From positions 8,912,370 to 8,976,369 of the forward strand of contig OX442416.1 of NCBI GenBank assembly GCA_949361645.1: a stretch of DNA of 64,000 bases, written 5' to 3'. The notes below the pieces were generated by a model. The model was not told where the DNA came from and ran no database searches. It saw only the letters and a program-made list of their open reading frames with translations. The position numbers were made by a program, and so were the translations under genes. Source of the stretch: Spongilla lacustris (taxonomy: Eukaryota > Porifera > Demospongiae > Spongillida > Spongillidae). Shown here piece after piece: positions 11,832 through 22,218 of the stretch. Position 1 is the first letter of the stretch. Each line of letters starts with the position of its first letter.

Positions 11832-12115
11832 GTGAAACAAGATATAAAAATTAAATTGGTGATGTAGGATTTGTAGACAGCAATTGAATAAAAAGTACGG
11901 AAACAAGGAATTACAGATTATATTATATGCATTCATTAAATTACAGACCTACATTATTTAGCAAATATTCCTGTCTGAAAGTCTGTGCTAGATATAGGTA
12001 TGTAATATTTATAATTTAATGAATGCATAATATCCGTAATTCCTTGTTTCCTTGCTTTTTACTCAATTGCTGTCTACAAATCCTACATCACCAATTTTAA
12101 TTTTTTATCTTGTCT
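11832..12115. mobile_element. foldback element, copy 2
   Basis: The left arm starts GAAACAAGATATAAAAATTA, with GGTGATGTAGGATTTGTAGA and then ACGGAAACAAGGAATTACAG. The right arm mirrors it with CCGTAATTCCTTGTTTCC, TCTACAAATCCTACATCACC and ends AATTTTTTATCTTGTC. The stems also pair through ATATGCATTCATTAAATTA. Same family as the 8425 copy by its caps, with a different inner stem. Confidence 0.85.
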
Positions 12116-12367
12116 ATGTGGTATATACATACACATACCATACATAAATTTGCAAGTAATTTAGCTACTCTGGCACTAGCATAGATTCAGTCCTGGATGG
12201 GATATACATGTAGCTCTGGCATTAGCTTTGATGAAAGCCAGGCTGAGTATACCATACAAACTGGTGGTAGCTTTGGTAAAGGGACCAGCACATTCTCACT
12301 ACTGCAAGGCGATTTGCTATCCAAAACAAACATCACCTAGCCTCTGCTCCCAAGTATCCATATGTTT

Positions 12368-13086
12368 CCAGGGAATAATTTACTTTTTAAAAATTGCATA
12401 GCAATTTTGCTCCGCAAAATCGAAATTGATTAGCAAAATGGTTCAGTTGCATCGCAATTTGTTCCCGCCGAGATATGTGATGATTCTTCATATGAACACA
12501 ATGTAGAGCTATCCCACGGACACGCCCGCGTGCATTTGGATCGCTTTCAGGCGAACGAGTCAAACAACTACTTCCCCCCTCCCCCGTCACCATCACATTT
12601 AAAAGTTTTAGATTTTGTCCACCCGTATTGGCACTGTCACGTAGGCGTTCTGGCATATTCATGTGCAGTACGTACATGTACATGTACCACGTACGTTTGC
12701 GCGTAAACGTACATTTTAATCAGTAATGATTTGATAACTTGATAATTCTATTAATATAAAATTCGACACCCCCCTTCCCGAAGCCGGCTGTGTACGCTGC
12801 GCGCTCATATCATTCGTACGCGTACGCAATCGTTAATCGTCACATTAATTGTCGCGATCGCGATGTCACGTGAGTGTGGCTGTAGCGACGTGGCGCCAGA
12901 TTTCTGATTGGAATTCTTTTGTACCATAAATGCACTCTTTTCGCGTAGCATTTACACTGAGCAACGTGCCTGAAAACACGGATAGATTGCATCGCAGTTT
13001 TCTGCGACAATGTTTTGAAGTTGTTTCGCATCTAATAAAAACTGCTTCGCAAAATGCGATGCGAATCCGGTTAAATTATTCCCTGG
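12368..13086. mobile_element. 719-bp non-autonomous TIR element
   Basis: The left end CCAGGGAATAATTTA is answered by TAAATTATTCCCTGG at the right end. Just inside both ends are related GCAAAATCGAAATT / GCATCGCATTTTGCGAAGC motifs. There is no coding sequence. A target duplication is not evident, so the superfamily is open. Confidence 0.7.
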
Positions 13087-13112
13087 TTTCAATTGCTTAT
13101 AAACATATACAA

Positions 13113-13270
13113 TTAACCCTAAGGTACAAGATACACTGGGATACGCTATATAAATTATACTGATGCACTTGTGGTGCCAATACAGAGGCAGCATTGCACT
13201 CCAGTGCCTTGAGCACCACAAGTGGCATGGGTATAGAGTGTATCCCTGTGTATCCCGTACCTTAGGTTAT
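13113..13270. mobile_element. about 155-bp MITE
   Basis: Terminal inverted repeats TTAACCCTAAGGTACAAGAT and GTATCCCGTACCTTAGGTTA enclose about 155 bp with a second internal inverted pair (GCACTTGTGGTGCC / GAGCACCACAAGTG). Possible TTA or TA target duplication. No ORF. Confidence 0.7.
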
Positions 13271-13677
13271 TATATGTGTGTTATCTATTATTATCATTAT
13301 TTTAAAAACATGTACATACACAACATTGTAGCATAATTATTATTAAATACAATGGTACCGTCACTGTAATTATTATTATTAATGGACACTTTATAGAGAC
13401 TACAAATTATATCAGTACAAACTTGTAAATCCATTCTGACACTGCACTGTACACCTGCACATGTTCATTTTCATCTCCCAATTTATCCGCTTATAAACTT
13501 AAGAATAGTTAACTGTTTTTGAGGATAGCCTGCGCATGCCTGTCACATCGTATTGAGGGCATGGAAAATGGAATAAACCTATATGTGGTTTTAGTATAAC
13601 CATATAATGTGTATGATCTAACTGTGTATATCCAACATGCATGTACATTATTGGTGCTGTAGCAACTTGCAACTCAC

Positions 13678-14034
13678 TTGTGGGAAGGATAGTTGACGTT
13701 AGCAAAGGTACTTCTATTGCTGTACCAAAGCTGAAAAACACACCTATACTGCATATAGATCTAGAGTTGGTTTCGGTAGCTATTACCCAGCAGTAGTATA
13801 TCTGACCACTGGTGAGGCCATAAAGATCAACAGACACCTCTGTGCCATTGGTGGTAGAGATGTTGCTCACAATCGGGAGATAGCTTTCTCTTCTGGCCAA
13901 ACGATCCAAACGATCATAGCAACACATCAGACAGTAGAAGGACTGGTTGTTGAGGAAGGAGCAGCTGATAGTTGCATTCATGGTGTTGTTCTTCACTACA
14001 GTGACATTATCAATGGCAGTGTTCAAGACTGAAC
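13678..14034 (-). CDS. cysteine-rich FN3-like domain exon
   Basis: A 357-nt open exon with acceptor CCACCAG before 14034 and donor A|GTGAGT after 13678, both in phase 1, as is usual for shuffled FN3/Ig exons. It begins SVLNTAIDNVTVVKNNTMNA, has the cysteine cluster FYCLMCCYDRLDRLARR, many N-glycosylation sites (NNT, NAT, NIS, NGT) and the FN3-like hairpin LYGLTSGQIYYCWVIATET. This fits the extracellular part of an adhesion or receptor protein. Phase matches the FN3 exon at 14388-14648 upstream. No downstream TM exon was found. Sponges have many such proteins; that placement is an inference. Confidence 0.72.
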
Positions 14035-14387
14035 CTGGTGGAATACAAATACAGAGGTACGGAATATAAAAACATACACAATGCAAAAGAATTATAAAAA
14101 TGAATTTAGTACTATCATTATATAGGACATTTATCCTAATTTTTTTCGTACTTTAAAGACTCGCATGCATATTGACAAGTAAGTAACAGTTCTCCTAACA
14201 AATTTAAAGGAATCACACAACCTTAAGTACTCAGGTGTATGCCTGCGATTTTGAATGCAAAAACAGAATGTAGTAATATGTTTATTGCTTCAAATGAAGT
14301 GACTTATAAAAGTGTGTTGTTGTGTTGTGTGTACACACATGTATATATATGAAGTGATCCAAAATCAAGATTTATTTATCACTTTAC

Positions 14388-14648
14388 CTGCTGTGAAAGT
14401 GGTAGCTGATGACGTTGCACTTCCAAGACAGTTAACAGGTCTCCATGCGACATAATACATTGAACCTATTATTAGTGCTGGTAGTACATAGCCATATGAT
14501 GATGAAGGCAAGACCATTGTATTGCCATTGATGCTGATGTTGTAGCTGGTAGGAAATGTAGAAGTGCTTATTGGAGTCCATGTCAGCAATAATGTGCTTT
14601 GCTGGTTTGGTAATAGTACACCAGCTATTGTATATTTGGATACCATAT
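14388..14648 (-). CDS. fibronectin type III domain exon
   Basis: A 261-nt exon, acceptor CTGCAG before 14648 and donor CAG|GTAAAG after 14388, phase 1 on both sides. The protein has the FN3 core: STLLLTWTPISTSTFPTSYN, ISINGNTMVLPSSSYGYVLP and YYVAWRPVNCLGSATSSATT, about 87 residues, normal for one FN3 repeat. Spliced to the exon at 14034 the junction codon becomes GGT and the frame stays open. It also accepts in phase the end of the Ig-like exon at 33941, so both may be parts of one gene. Confidence 0.78.
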
Positions 14649-14800
14649 CTGCAGCTGATTCTGGATGAGAATTGGTGTGAATTGAGCCATTGATAAATGT
14701 TTATCAAATACAAGGTTCAAATTTATTTAATAAAATTTAATGTTCTTACTACCAAATCACACACAGAGTATACACATTGAAATTTAATATAAATCAAGTG

Positions 14801-14995
14801 CACAAGATATAAAATATTTAAGTAAGATTTGTAGACACTATTTGAGTAAAAAAAAAAAAAAGTATATAAGGAAACAATAAATAACCGAATTTATATGTAT
14901 ACACATGTATTACAGACTACATTATTACCTGCTGGCTAAATGTAGGTCTGTCTATAATTCGTAGTTGTAATACATGTATCTTTAGCCAAAATCAG
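14801..14995. mobile_element. diverged foldback element, copy 3
   Basis: Begins CACAAGATATAAAATATTTA with TAAGATTTGTAGACACTATT and a loop with GCTGGCTAAATGTAGGTCTG. The right arm is incomplete. It resembles the 11832 copy by its cap and loop. Confidence 0.6.
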
Positions 14996-15049
14996 AGTAA
15001 TTTCACACAGCCAGCAAAACTAACTATAGTTACAAGTATATATGTATAG

Positions 15050-15480
15050 TGCATGTGCAAACATTCTACATTCCTCCACAACACATCCTATAGCTAGCAA
15101 CTCAATATTTCTGTGGGTATTGACAAGTTGGCGGTGCATCCTTGCTAAGTTTTGATGACATTTCTTCTTGATCCAAGAAGGATGATGGTGTTGGTGGCTG
15201 TATCTGGGTGCCCTCTTCATTCTGTACTGTAGTGGCAGTATGGCTGAGGCCTCCCTTGGTGGTTGGCCGACAACACTAGAAACTTGGTACTCTCTGGTGC
15301 CCTCCATTCCTGATACTGGTTCTTAATTCGATAGGTTGGTCAACATGGGGAATTAATTCCTCCTCACTCAGCACATTTCCAGGGTCACCACCCACTTCTC
15401 CAATCTGGTATGGCACCTCCACACCAGCAGTATGCACAACATAGGACAGAGGTCCTTGTTGACCCACCACCACTCATGGG
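15050..15480 (-). pseudogene. possible gypsy-type polyprotein C-terminal remnant
   Basis: The minus strand reads GPLSYVVHTAGVEVPYQIGE and EEELIPHVDQPIELRTS. This resembles the region behind the integrase core of Ty3/gypsy polyproteins, where a GPLSY-like strand is followed by a hydrophilic tail. It is broken by a stop at 15276 and a frame change. No LTR is recognised. Alternative: an unrelated short host exon. Confidence 0.35.
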
Positions 15481-15678
15481 ACCCACCTTTGACCATCATG
15501 AAGATAACACAACATCACCTGATGGCTAACCAAATATTCCTTTGGCTTTACAGGTGCATGATGCACGGCTTTTTGCCATACCACATTTTTAGCCACCCAT
15601 CACTTTGTAAAAAGGGTTGTTATACACTAGTGTATAACCTCAATTAGTGGTGTATAACACTGCGTATTGAGACGTTAT

Positions 15679-15845
15679 TTAACCTCTGTACTGCGTTGTA
15701 CCCGATGCGCGCACGGATGGTGCACCTATAGCTATTGCAGGAGTTTACCTTTGGCCAATCCCGGGCTTTGGGGTGTCGGGGGACGCCCCTTCTGTTTGGG
15801 GGTGTAGTCCCATGGCACCGCCCATCTGTGGGCGTGCCTACCCTG
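15679..15845 (-). repeat. Ngaro split direct repeat B2 (3' end)
   Basis: Starts TTAACCTCTGTACTGCGTTG and ends GGGCGTGCCTACCCTG. It appears identical to B1 at 16050-16216. A 51-bp unique spacer (15846-15896) separates it from A2. Confidence 0.93.
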
Positions 15846-15896
15846 CCCGGATCACGTCACTTGCGTGAGTGACGGAACCCTTCACAACATAGAGAA

Positions 15897-16049
15897 AAGA
15901 AAATTAATGTAGGCAACGTGAGGCCGACTCGAATGCACGTGTGTACTATTACGCATGCGCCACGGCCTTTATATATGCCCCCATCGAGTAGGCGGTGTCC
16001 GTCGCGTGCGCCGTGTCGGTTAACCGCGTTTAACTACCTTAAACTCTAT
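15897..16049 (-). repeat. Ngaro split direct repeat A2
   Basis: A 153-bp repeat from AAGAAAATTAATGTAGGCAA to ACTACCTTAAACTCTAT, a copy of A1 at 20344-20496. It directly abuts B1, giving the internal A-B junction that the circular intermediate model of these elements requires. Confidence 0.93.
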
Positions 16050-16216
16050 TTAACCTCTGTACTGCGTTGTACCCGATGCGCGCACGGATGGTGCACCTAT
16101 AGCTATTGCAGGAGTTTACCTTTGGCCAATCCCGGGCTTTGGGGTGTCGGGGGACGCCCCTTCTGTTTGGGGGTGTAGTCCCATGGCACCGCCCATCTGT
16201 GGGCGTGCCTACCCTG
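16050..16216 (-). repeat. Ngaro split direct repeat B1
   Basis: A 167-bp repeat next to the coding region, a copy of B2 at 15679-15845. The recombinase gene ends about 120 bp away. Confidence 0.93.
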
Positions 16217-16332
16217 AGGCTCGTCCCTACTTGGGGGAGGGGCGTGCCTCGTTCACCCCCAAACCAATTTATATGGGGTAAAGTAAGTACATGTATTGAC
16301 AATTTGTAATTAATTATGAACACACATGTTAT

Positions 16333-17350
16333 TCACTTGGCTAATGATACAGAGAGTGCAGCCAGCCGGTCGTGTGGCGTATGGATGTACCGAAGAAAGG
16401 CTGCGCTGTGCCATCTGCCCAGAGTCTGTATGATTGAGTCTTCCATACCGACCTGCGCTGCTGTGGTTGCGGCCCCGATGCGGAAGCTATGACCGGCAAA
16501 CTGATCACTAGGGAGACCTGCTGATTTCAAGTAGCCTCTCAACTGAGTGATAAACCGCGGCTTTGTTATTATTTTACCCTCCCCGTCGAGGAAAAAATGT
16601 CCCGGTGACCTGCCCCTTTGGCTTATGTACGCAAAGATTGCCGCGACTGGACATAAATCGCACCCTGTGCGACCCAACAGTATGTCAGCACCTGCTCCGA
16701 ACTGGTCGCACTTCGACTTTCTCAGGTGTATTTTGACCAAAGAAGCTGCTGAATTGTAATCGACCGCTACGTCTCCCCATGAAAGGTGGCTGGCCGCCGT
16801 GTACTCGGCCTCCGTGCCAACCAGCAACTCGCCCAGGCGGAAAAAACCGAAGAATGCAACGGTAGCAATAGCCCAGAACGCTAGGCGGTCGGGTTCCGCC
16901 TCTGGCGATCTGTTTATTTCTGTTCGAATCTGCCTCAGCACCGTAACTGTGATGGGCATCCGAATGCGAGGTGTGCCGCTGTTCTGTGTCGCTCTTGCTC
17001 TGCGAATGCCATCTAGCACCCTTTTTAGTACTGGCAGCGTGGATTCTTCCCGCGGGCAAGGTAGTCCGAGGGATAACTGCATGCTCCGGACAGCGGACAG
17101 GTACACCTTGATCGTCTGGGGCGCGACTCCGCGCGAGACCGTCATTGGCTAGCTTCGTGGCGAAGTAACAAAGAAGTTTTTCATTTACGGGGAAGGGATC
17201 AAGGATTCTATACTCCACACAAAAGGAATTAAAGCGCCTTAGCGCGCAGTCATATGACCGATGTGTCGATGGGGCGAGGCCGTTGTGAAAATAGCCCTGA
17301 AGCGCTGAGTCCAGCCTGGTGACGTCCAGTCCATTGACAGGTCGAGTAGA
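16333..17350 (-). pseudogene. tyrosine recombinase of the Ngaro-type element, frameshifted
   Basis: Catalyses integration of the DNA circle. The C-terminal open frame (17145-16333) holds the family residues: first Arg in FFGFFRLGELLVG, the HSFRIGAATTAA box (HxxR), then LGRWHSAAFLRYIHTP with the second His/Trp and the nucleophile Tyr. The N-terminal SAM-like part lies in another frame, with GLAPSTHRSYDCALRRF and NEKLLCYFATKLANDG, and runs into the C-terminal frame near 17134, where a GCGCG tract has lost or gained bases. That N-terminal frame also overlaps the 3' end of the RT-RNase H frame by roughly 100 bp, an overlap known in DIRS-order elements. The tetrad is present, so decay is recent. 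Confidence 0.88.
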
Positions 17351-18992
17351 ATTTCCAAGAGCTCGGCGGGTATTGAAACTGGAATTTTGCTGGCTCCCGG
17401 AACCTTCAACAGGAAGGAAGATAAGTTATTACGCGAGAGGTCATCGGCCAGACAATTAGCTCTGCTATTAATATACGCGGATGCCAACTCGAAACCGTAC
17501 GAGGCTTCGATGAAAAACAGGCAACGAAGCATATGCATTATATGCGGATGCTTGCTTGTCCTCGATCGAAGGACCGCAACGACTGCCTGGTTATCACAGT
17601 GACATAGGATTTTCTGGGCTTGCCAAGCCGACCCCCACACGACGGTTGCTACCACGATAGGCAGCAGTTCCTTTAGCACTATAGGTAAGTGGAAGGTATT
17701 TGCTTCCCATTGTAGCTGGAACCATGAGTCCTTGGACAGGTAGGACACCCCGTTCCATGAGGTGGAAAATATGGACCACCACTGGAGGTCGGATCGAAAC
17801 TCTCGATTCAGGCGAATTTTGTGATATGCCTTCCCGTGCTGCTTGAGTAAATCAAACATCCTCCTAAGAAAGGAGCGCCCGGGCCGAATGACCTTACAGG
17901 CGTGATTGAGTATGCCAACTAGTGATTCCAGCTCCTTCTTTGTACATACTTTGCGGTCCCCCCAGCTAACCAGTAAGAACCGTAATCGTTCCAGCTTTTC
18001 ATCCGGAAGGCTTAGTTGGCCGGCCTGCGTGTCAATGGTGATACCTAAGAACGTGATGCGGGTGGCAGGACCCTCCGTCTTGTGTTTGGCCAGCGGTACG
18101 CCTAGCCTTGTGCACACGCTTTGAAGTGTTGACAAGGACTTGTGGATCTCGTCCGAGCCCGGTGAGCCAATAATGGCAAAATCGTCTAAATAATGGTGCA
18201 CGTTGGCGACACGGCCCTGAGTCTTAATGCACCACTCAAGTGCGTCGGCTATGGCATTGAATATCTTGGGTGCCGAGCGAAGGCCAAAAGGTAACATCAG
18301 ATCGACAAAGATCTGTCCTTTCCACTCCATACCCAGAAGAGGACGGTCGTGCGGATGAACCGGAACCAAACGATAGGCGGCTTCGATGTCAATCTTGGCC
18401 ATTAGCGCGCCCCGACCTAGTTTTGCTGCTGCACCGGCCACGTCCTCCACGGTTGTATACTGGAGTGAGCAGTGCTTTGGGTCTATACCATCGTTAACAC
18501 TGTTCCCGGGTGGGTATAGGATAGGTCAGTGATGAGGCGCCATTTTCCCGAGTTGTGACCTTTCGGGATGACACCAAACCTGTTGATGTGAATGGCAGGG
18601 TGGCAACTCGTAGCCAGTATCCTACCCAGCCTTAGTTCCTTCGATATGTACTCATCAATGATCTCCGGGTGCTGGACTGCCGAGAACATGTTGGCCGAAG
18701 TGCTTCTGAGAGGGGCCGTGCGAGCGAAACCGATTCTAAATCCGTCTCTGAGACCTGTGCAAATGTACGTGACGAAGTTTCGATCTGGGTGACTCGACAG
18801 GGCAGCTACCCATGCATCATGAAGTAGGGGGGTACGAACTGCACTTTCGGTAAACTCGAGTCGTGGTACCTGTGCCGAACTACATGCCTGCAAGGCTACA
18901 AGGTCGGCCGTGTAGAGATAGGCGTTCGGTCGAGCTGTGGACAAGGACCCAGCAGTAATTACGATACCAACATGCCAAGTACCCATGCGCAT
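17239..18992 (-). pseudogene. RT-RNase H polyprotein of the Ngaro-type element, one frameshift
   Basis: Copies element RNA into DNA. The upstream part (18992-18483) includes HINRFGVIPKGHNSGKWRLI and TDLSY, RT motifs before the palm. The downstream part (18450-17239) has AKIDIEAAYRLVPVHPHDRP, PFGLRSAPKIFNAIAD, the catalytic box HHYLDDFAIIG and FLGITIDTQAG, followed by RNase H with ILCHCDNQAVVAVL and YINSRANCLADDLSR. The two parts are joined by a frame change near 18511-18522, where TATACCCACC has two extra bases in a TA duplication. With that exception the 570-residue frame is open. It overlaps the recombinase frame at its 3' end. Confidence 0.9.
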
Positions 18993-19225
18993 ATTATTTA
19001 TAATGCGTCAAACAATGTTAAGCCTGTCTAAGCAGGCGTTCACGCTCAAAAACGAGCGGAGGGCAACCCCCATGCACATCTAGCATGCGTATACCAAGAT
19101 ATTCAGACTGAGCAATGATACGTTACACACGTTACAGAATGACCCAAATGACAATAACCCAGCCTATGCGTTCTGATACTTTGGCTAGTTACGGCCTCGA
19201 AGGACGAGAGCGGTCCCGGCCTTCA

Positions 19226-20314
19226 CTATCTTCCCGACGGGTGTTCCTGGGGCACGTCGACCAAGGATGTGGGCGGTAGCACTCTGAGCAGACGTGTTGG
19301 TACTTGCATCGGCTGTACCGGCATCTCCCCTCGTTGTAATTCCGGCAAACGCGATACGGTGGGGCTTGGCTGTCTACGAGTGGTCGGGTCGAGGTTATCC
19401 GGGTTCACGGGGCAGGCCCTAAGCTCATGTGTCTCGCTGAGACAGTATCGGCAGCGAGGAATGGCTCTAGCACGTCCAGTAAACGCTTCGCTGTAAAGAC
19501 GTGCGTTCGTCACTGACCAATTGAGGTCCTTCCGTGCCATGGCCTCGCGTCGGAACTGGCGATCGTAGGCTACCCACGAGGTGCCATCGAAGTTTCGGGC
19601 GGCTCGGATGATGGACGATTGGTAGGCCCACATTTCTGCACATTTTGTCGGGTGTTTCGATGTGATGACGGATGCCAGCCGAGCGAATCCCTCCAGCCAT
19701 ATCGTGATATCAGATATCGGTGCCCTGCGAACGAACCGTCGCGTCGCTGACAGACCATCATTCCCGGTACTTGGTTCCTCCAGCCACGCGTCAGGAAGTA
19801 AGTCGGACATCTCCACAAATTCGAAGTCCAGGATACGCTTAACCAGGCGTGCCGGTAGTGTTGTTAGTGGGTCTAACGACGGTTGTGACGATGTTGGTGG
19901 CAAATGTTGCACCAGTGGGGGCCCGGTAGCGAGTAGCGGAGTGAAAGTCGGCAAATCAGTGCCCATGGACCCGGGAGCCTTGACAGTGACCTGGCCTACA
20001 AGGTAAAACAATGAGCAATGCACCCCAACTGGTCTAACATATCTACCCATTATAGTATAAGATAGCTTTCGGGCGTGATTCGGACGACGACACGTGCTAA
20101 GCGACTATCACCCAATTACGTATACCCACTAGAACGTTATCGAGGCGACCGCGTAATGGCTATATTACATTGACTCACTGGATGGTGGCAATGACTGAGC
20201 GGAAGTGCCTGCCACGATGTTGGCAATCCAGGCCATCTGGCGTTCACTGAAAGGGGCCGCCTCCTCGGTTGCTGGTAAATCCGCAGACCCCCCGGGAGTG
20301 GGTTTGTCAACCAT
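19226..20314 (-). CDS. Ngaro gag-like protein with CCHC zinc knuckle and apparent intron
   Basis: Exon 1 starts at 20314 (MVDKPTPGGSADLPATEEAA) and runs 136 nt to a GTGAGT donor after 20179. The acceptor TTGTAG leads into exon 2 at 19995, and the phase-1 join keeps the frame (intron 183 bp, with stops in the exon 1 frame). Exon 2 runs open to 19226 and includes a helical capsid-like stretch (ITIWLEGFARLASVITSKHP, MWAYQSSIIRAARNFDGTSW) and the knuckle CRYCLSETHELRAC (Cx2Cx4Hx4C), followed by a Pro/Arg-rich tail. Role: RNA binding and particle assembly. An alternative start is the Met at 20050 in the unspliced frame, but that would place intron-like sequence in the protein. Confidence 0.75.
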
Positions 20315-20343
20315 TGTAACAGATCACCTCACGACAAGAAGAC

Positions 20344-20496
20344 AAGAAAATTAATGTAGGCAACGTGAGGCCGACTCGAATGCACGTGTGTACTATTACG
20401 CATGCGCCACGGCCTTTATATATGCCCCCATCGAGTAGGCGGTGTCCGTCGCGTGCGCCGTGTCGGTTAACCGCGTTTAACTACCTTAAACTCTAT
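20344..20496 (-). repeat. Ngaro split direct repeat A1 (5' end)
   Basis: A 153-bp repeat, a copy of A2. The gag start codon lies 30 bp downstream, so the repeat probably holds the promoter. A TATATATGC motif is inside it (20417-20427). Confidence 0.93.
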
Positions 20497-20699
20497 ATAC
20501 ATGTATACGCAATAATGTCTATATACACACTGTTATACAGTAATGTATAAAAATACCTTTTTCATAGTGCATGATTCTAAATGAGTGCATAGAATAAATC
20601 CAATCATGTGTGAATCTTCCTGTTTTTAAAGTATAGCTCACATGGAGCAATATTACAATTTAGTCATTGCATGGGGTGTAGTGCAATAGACTAACAGGA

Positions 20700-21010
20700 A
20701 ACCAGCTACCCAGTGTTGAAAGGTTCTACCGTATCTTTTGTGCGCTTCAACATATTCACTATGCACTATAACTAACTCCACACACACCAAGTCTGGTCCA
20801 TTGAACAATATCCATATCTTACAAACATCAACAACCGGCCATCACTAACTCTACCCACCTCCACCCCATCACCAAGTCCCCCTCCACCCCTTCACCAAGT
20901 AAGTATGCAATATCACTAACTCTACCTACATCATATCAAGGTGTATTGAACAATCATCACATCTGACAACCATCACTAACTCCACCTACCTCCATCCCTT
21001 CACTAAATCA
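20700..21010. repeat. degenerate CACTAACTCYACC tandem repeat
   Basis: CATCACTAACTCTACCCACC and close relatives recur about five times with irregular spacing, mixed with TTGAACAATATC / TTGAACAATCATC. Non-coding. Confidence 0.55.
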
Positions 21011-21189
21011 ATCCATTGATATTAACCATGATTGATGAAATAAACATTTTCAGCACAGTTTAGACAAAACACAGTTAGCCACTTTGTAGACAAAATTGCA
21101 GATCCCAATGGATTCTGTTCAGGTGCAAGTATACTCCTAATTTCATACTAGAGATAATGATATATAAATTAGCCCATACCATTTTCCTC

Positions 21190-21440
21190 CATAGTAGTGT
21201 TCACTGAAAGAGTGGGGAAATGTAATAATGTACATTTTTGATAATATCTCGTGAATGGTTACAATGGTATCTTTACAATTACATTTTTAGATTCAGCATC
21301 TTATTCTGAACAGAGTACATTCACTTTAATATAAAATTACAACTTGTAAACAAATCAATGCACCATAGTAAATAACTGCTGGTAAGGTTGGATGTTTCTC
21401 TTTTTTTGTAGTTAAGGTACCAAACTTTTATATGCACCCA
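21190..21440. repeat. dispersed repeat, inverted copy of 30680-30870
   Basis: TTTAGATTCAGCATCTTATT, GAACAGAGTACATTCACTTT and CCAAACTTTTATATGCACC match, as reverse complement, the segments at 30680-30870. The CACTGAAAGAGTGGGG end is also shared. No ORF. Confidence 0.7.
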
Positions 21441-21464
21441 ATACAGCGATACTTATAATGTTCA

Positions 21465-21530
21465 GGGGCAGATCCAGAATTTTGGGGCGAGGAGGGGGGG
21501 GGGGGGGGCGCTTTGCAACTTTCGCACTTT
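21465..21530. repeat. GGGGCAGATCCAGAATTTTG poly-G repeat
   Basis: A GGGGCAGATCCAGAATTTTG head is followed by a G-rich run. Similar heads (GTGGCGAATCCAGGATTTC, GTGGCGGATACAGG) occur at 32777 and 63393, each with G runs, so this is a dispersed family with a fixed head. Confidence 0.6.
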
Positions 21531-21669
21531 TTAAGTCACAAAACATAGCATATAATTGCGTAGAAACATGCTAAACACAAATAGAATAGTTACTTTCAGA
21601 GTTTCAGACTTTCAAGACCTACTTTCATTTTTGAACGGCATGACGATCGATATACGATATCCATACTTA

Positions 21670-21800
21670 ATTTTCCATACATTATTTAGACAGGGATTGG
21701 AAAACGGGTCACGTGAGCCATACATTTTACGATAGAAGGCTATGCGCCGTCAATGTTATAATGGAGAGCACCCTTTTGAGTTTGACGGGAAAATGTGCTA
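21670..21800. repeat. GGGATTGGAAAACGGGTCAC family repeat
   Basis: CAGGGATTGGAAAACGGGTC followed by ACGTGAGCCATACATTTTAC resembles GGGATTGGAAACTGCGCACG / TGCGCCATACATG at 35962 and CACGTGAGCTATACATTTCT at 63479, so it is a dispersed repeat family. Confidence 0.5.
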
Positions 21801-22218
21801 TAACTGGTTTTGGTAAAATCCGTATTGTGTAAAGCCTCGAATGTATTCCACCCAATTCATGAAAGATAAGGTTTGTCTAGAAACGTTTTTGAAGTTCTAG
21901 TGAACGAATCTTCGGGAACGTCTGAGTAATGAAGCTATGTGAATCTTTTCTGGGCATGCAAAAACTGTTCTGTAAGTTTTTTTAGCTTGATTGTTTGTAA
22001 ATATGTTCTTCGTAGCAATCTGGACAAAACCTATCAGGTTTTGTCCTTTTCCCTACCTTTGAAAACATGTAGTGGCACGAAACAGCGTTTTAGACATACT
22101 GTCAGTCCTGGGCGTATGGCTACTACTTTTGTAAATATAGCGTTAACGGGGTTTGAAGACTATAGAGGGTTCTCACAGTGACGTCACAAAACGATGAATT
22201 TTAACTTGACAGAGTAGT

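Larger units (their letters stand above)
15679..20496 (-). mobile_element. Ngaro/PAT-type tyrosine-recombinase retrotransposon
   Basis: A nearly complete element of 4.8 kb on the minus strand, with gag, RT-RNase H and tyrosine recombinase in order. It has split direct repeats A1 (20344-20496), then coding region, then B1 (16050-16216), A2 (15897-16049) and B2 (15679-15845). That A1...B1-A2-B2 layout is the hallmark of Ngaro and PAT elements within DIRS-order retrotransposons, which integrate through a recombinase instead of a DDE integrase. The A copies are 153 bp and the B copies 167 bp, with no difference that I can see. GC content is higher than the surroundings. No target duplication is seen, as expected. 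Two frameshifts (near 18515 and 17134) make this copy defective. Confidence 0.93.

Noticed and set aside
18483..18530. programmed frameshift in the Ngaro RT frame
   Set aside because: The change is a two-base TA duplication without slippery heptamer or obvious structure, so simple mutation is more likely.
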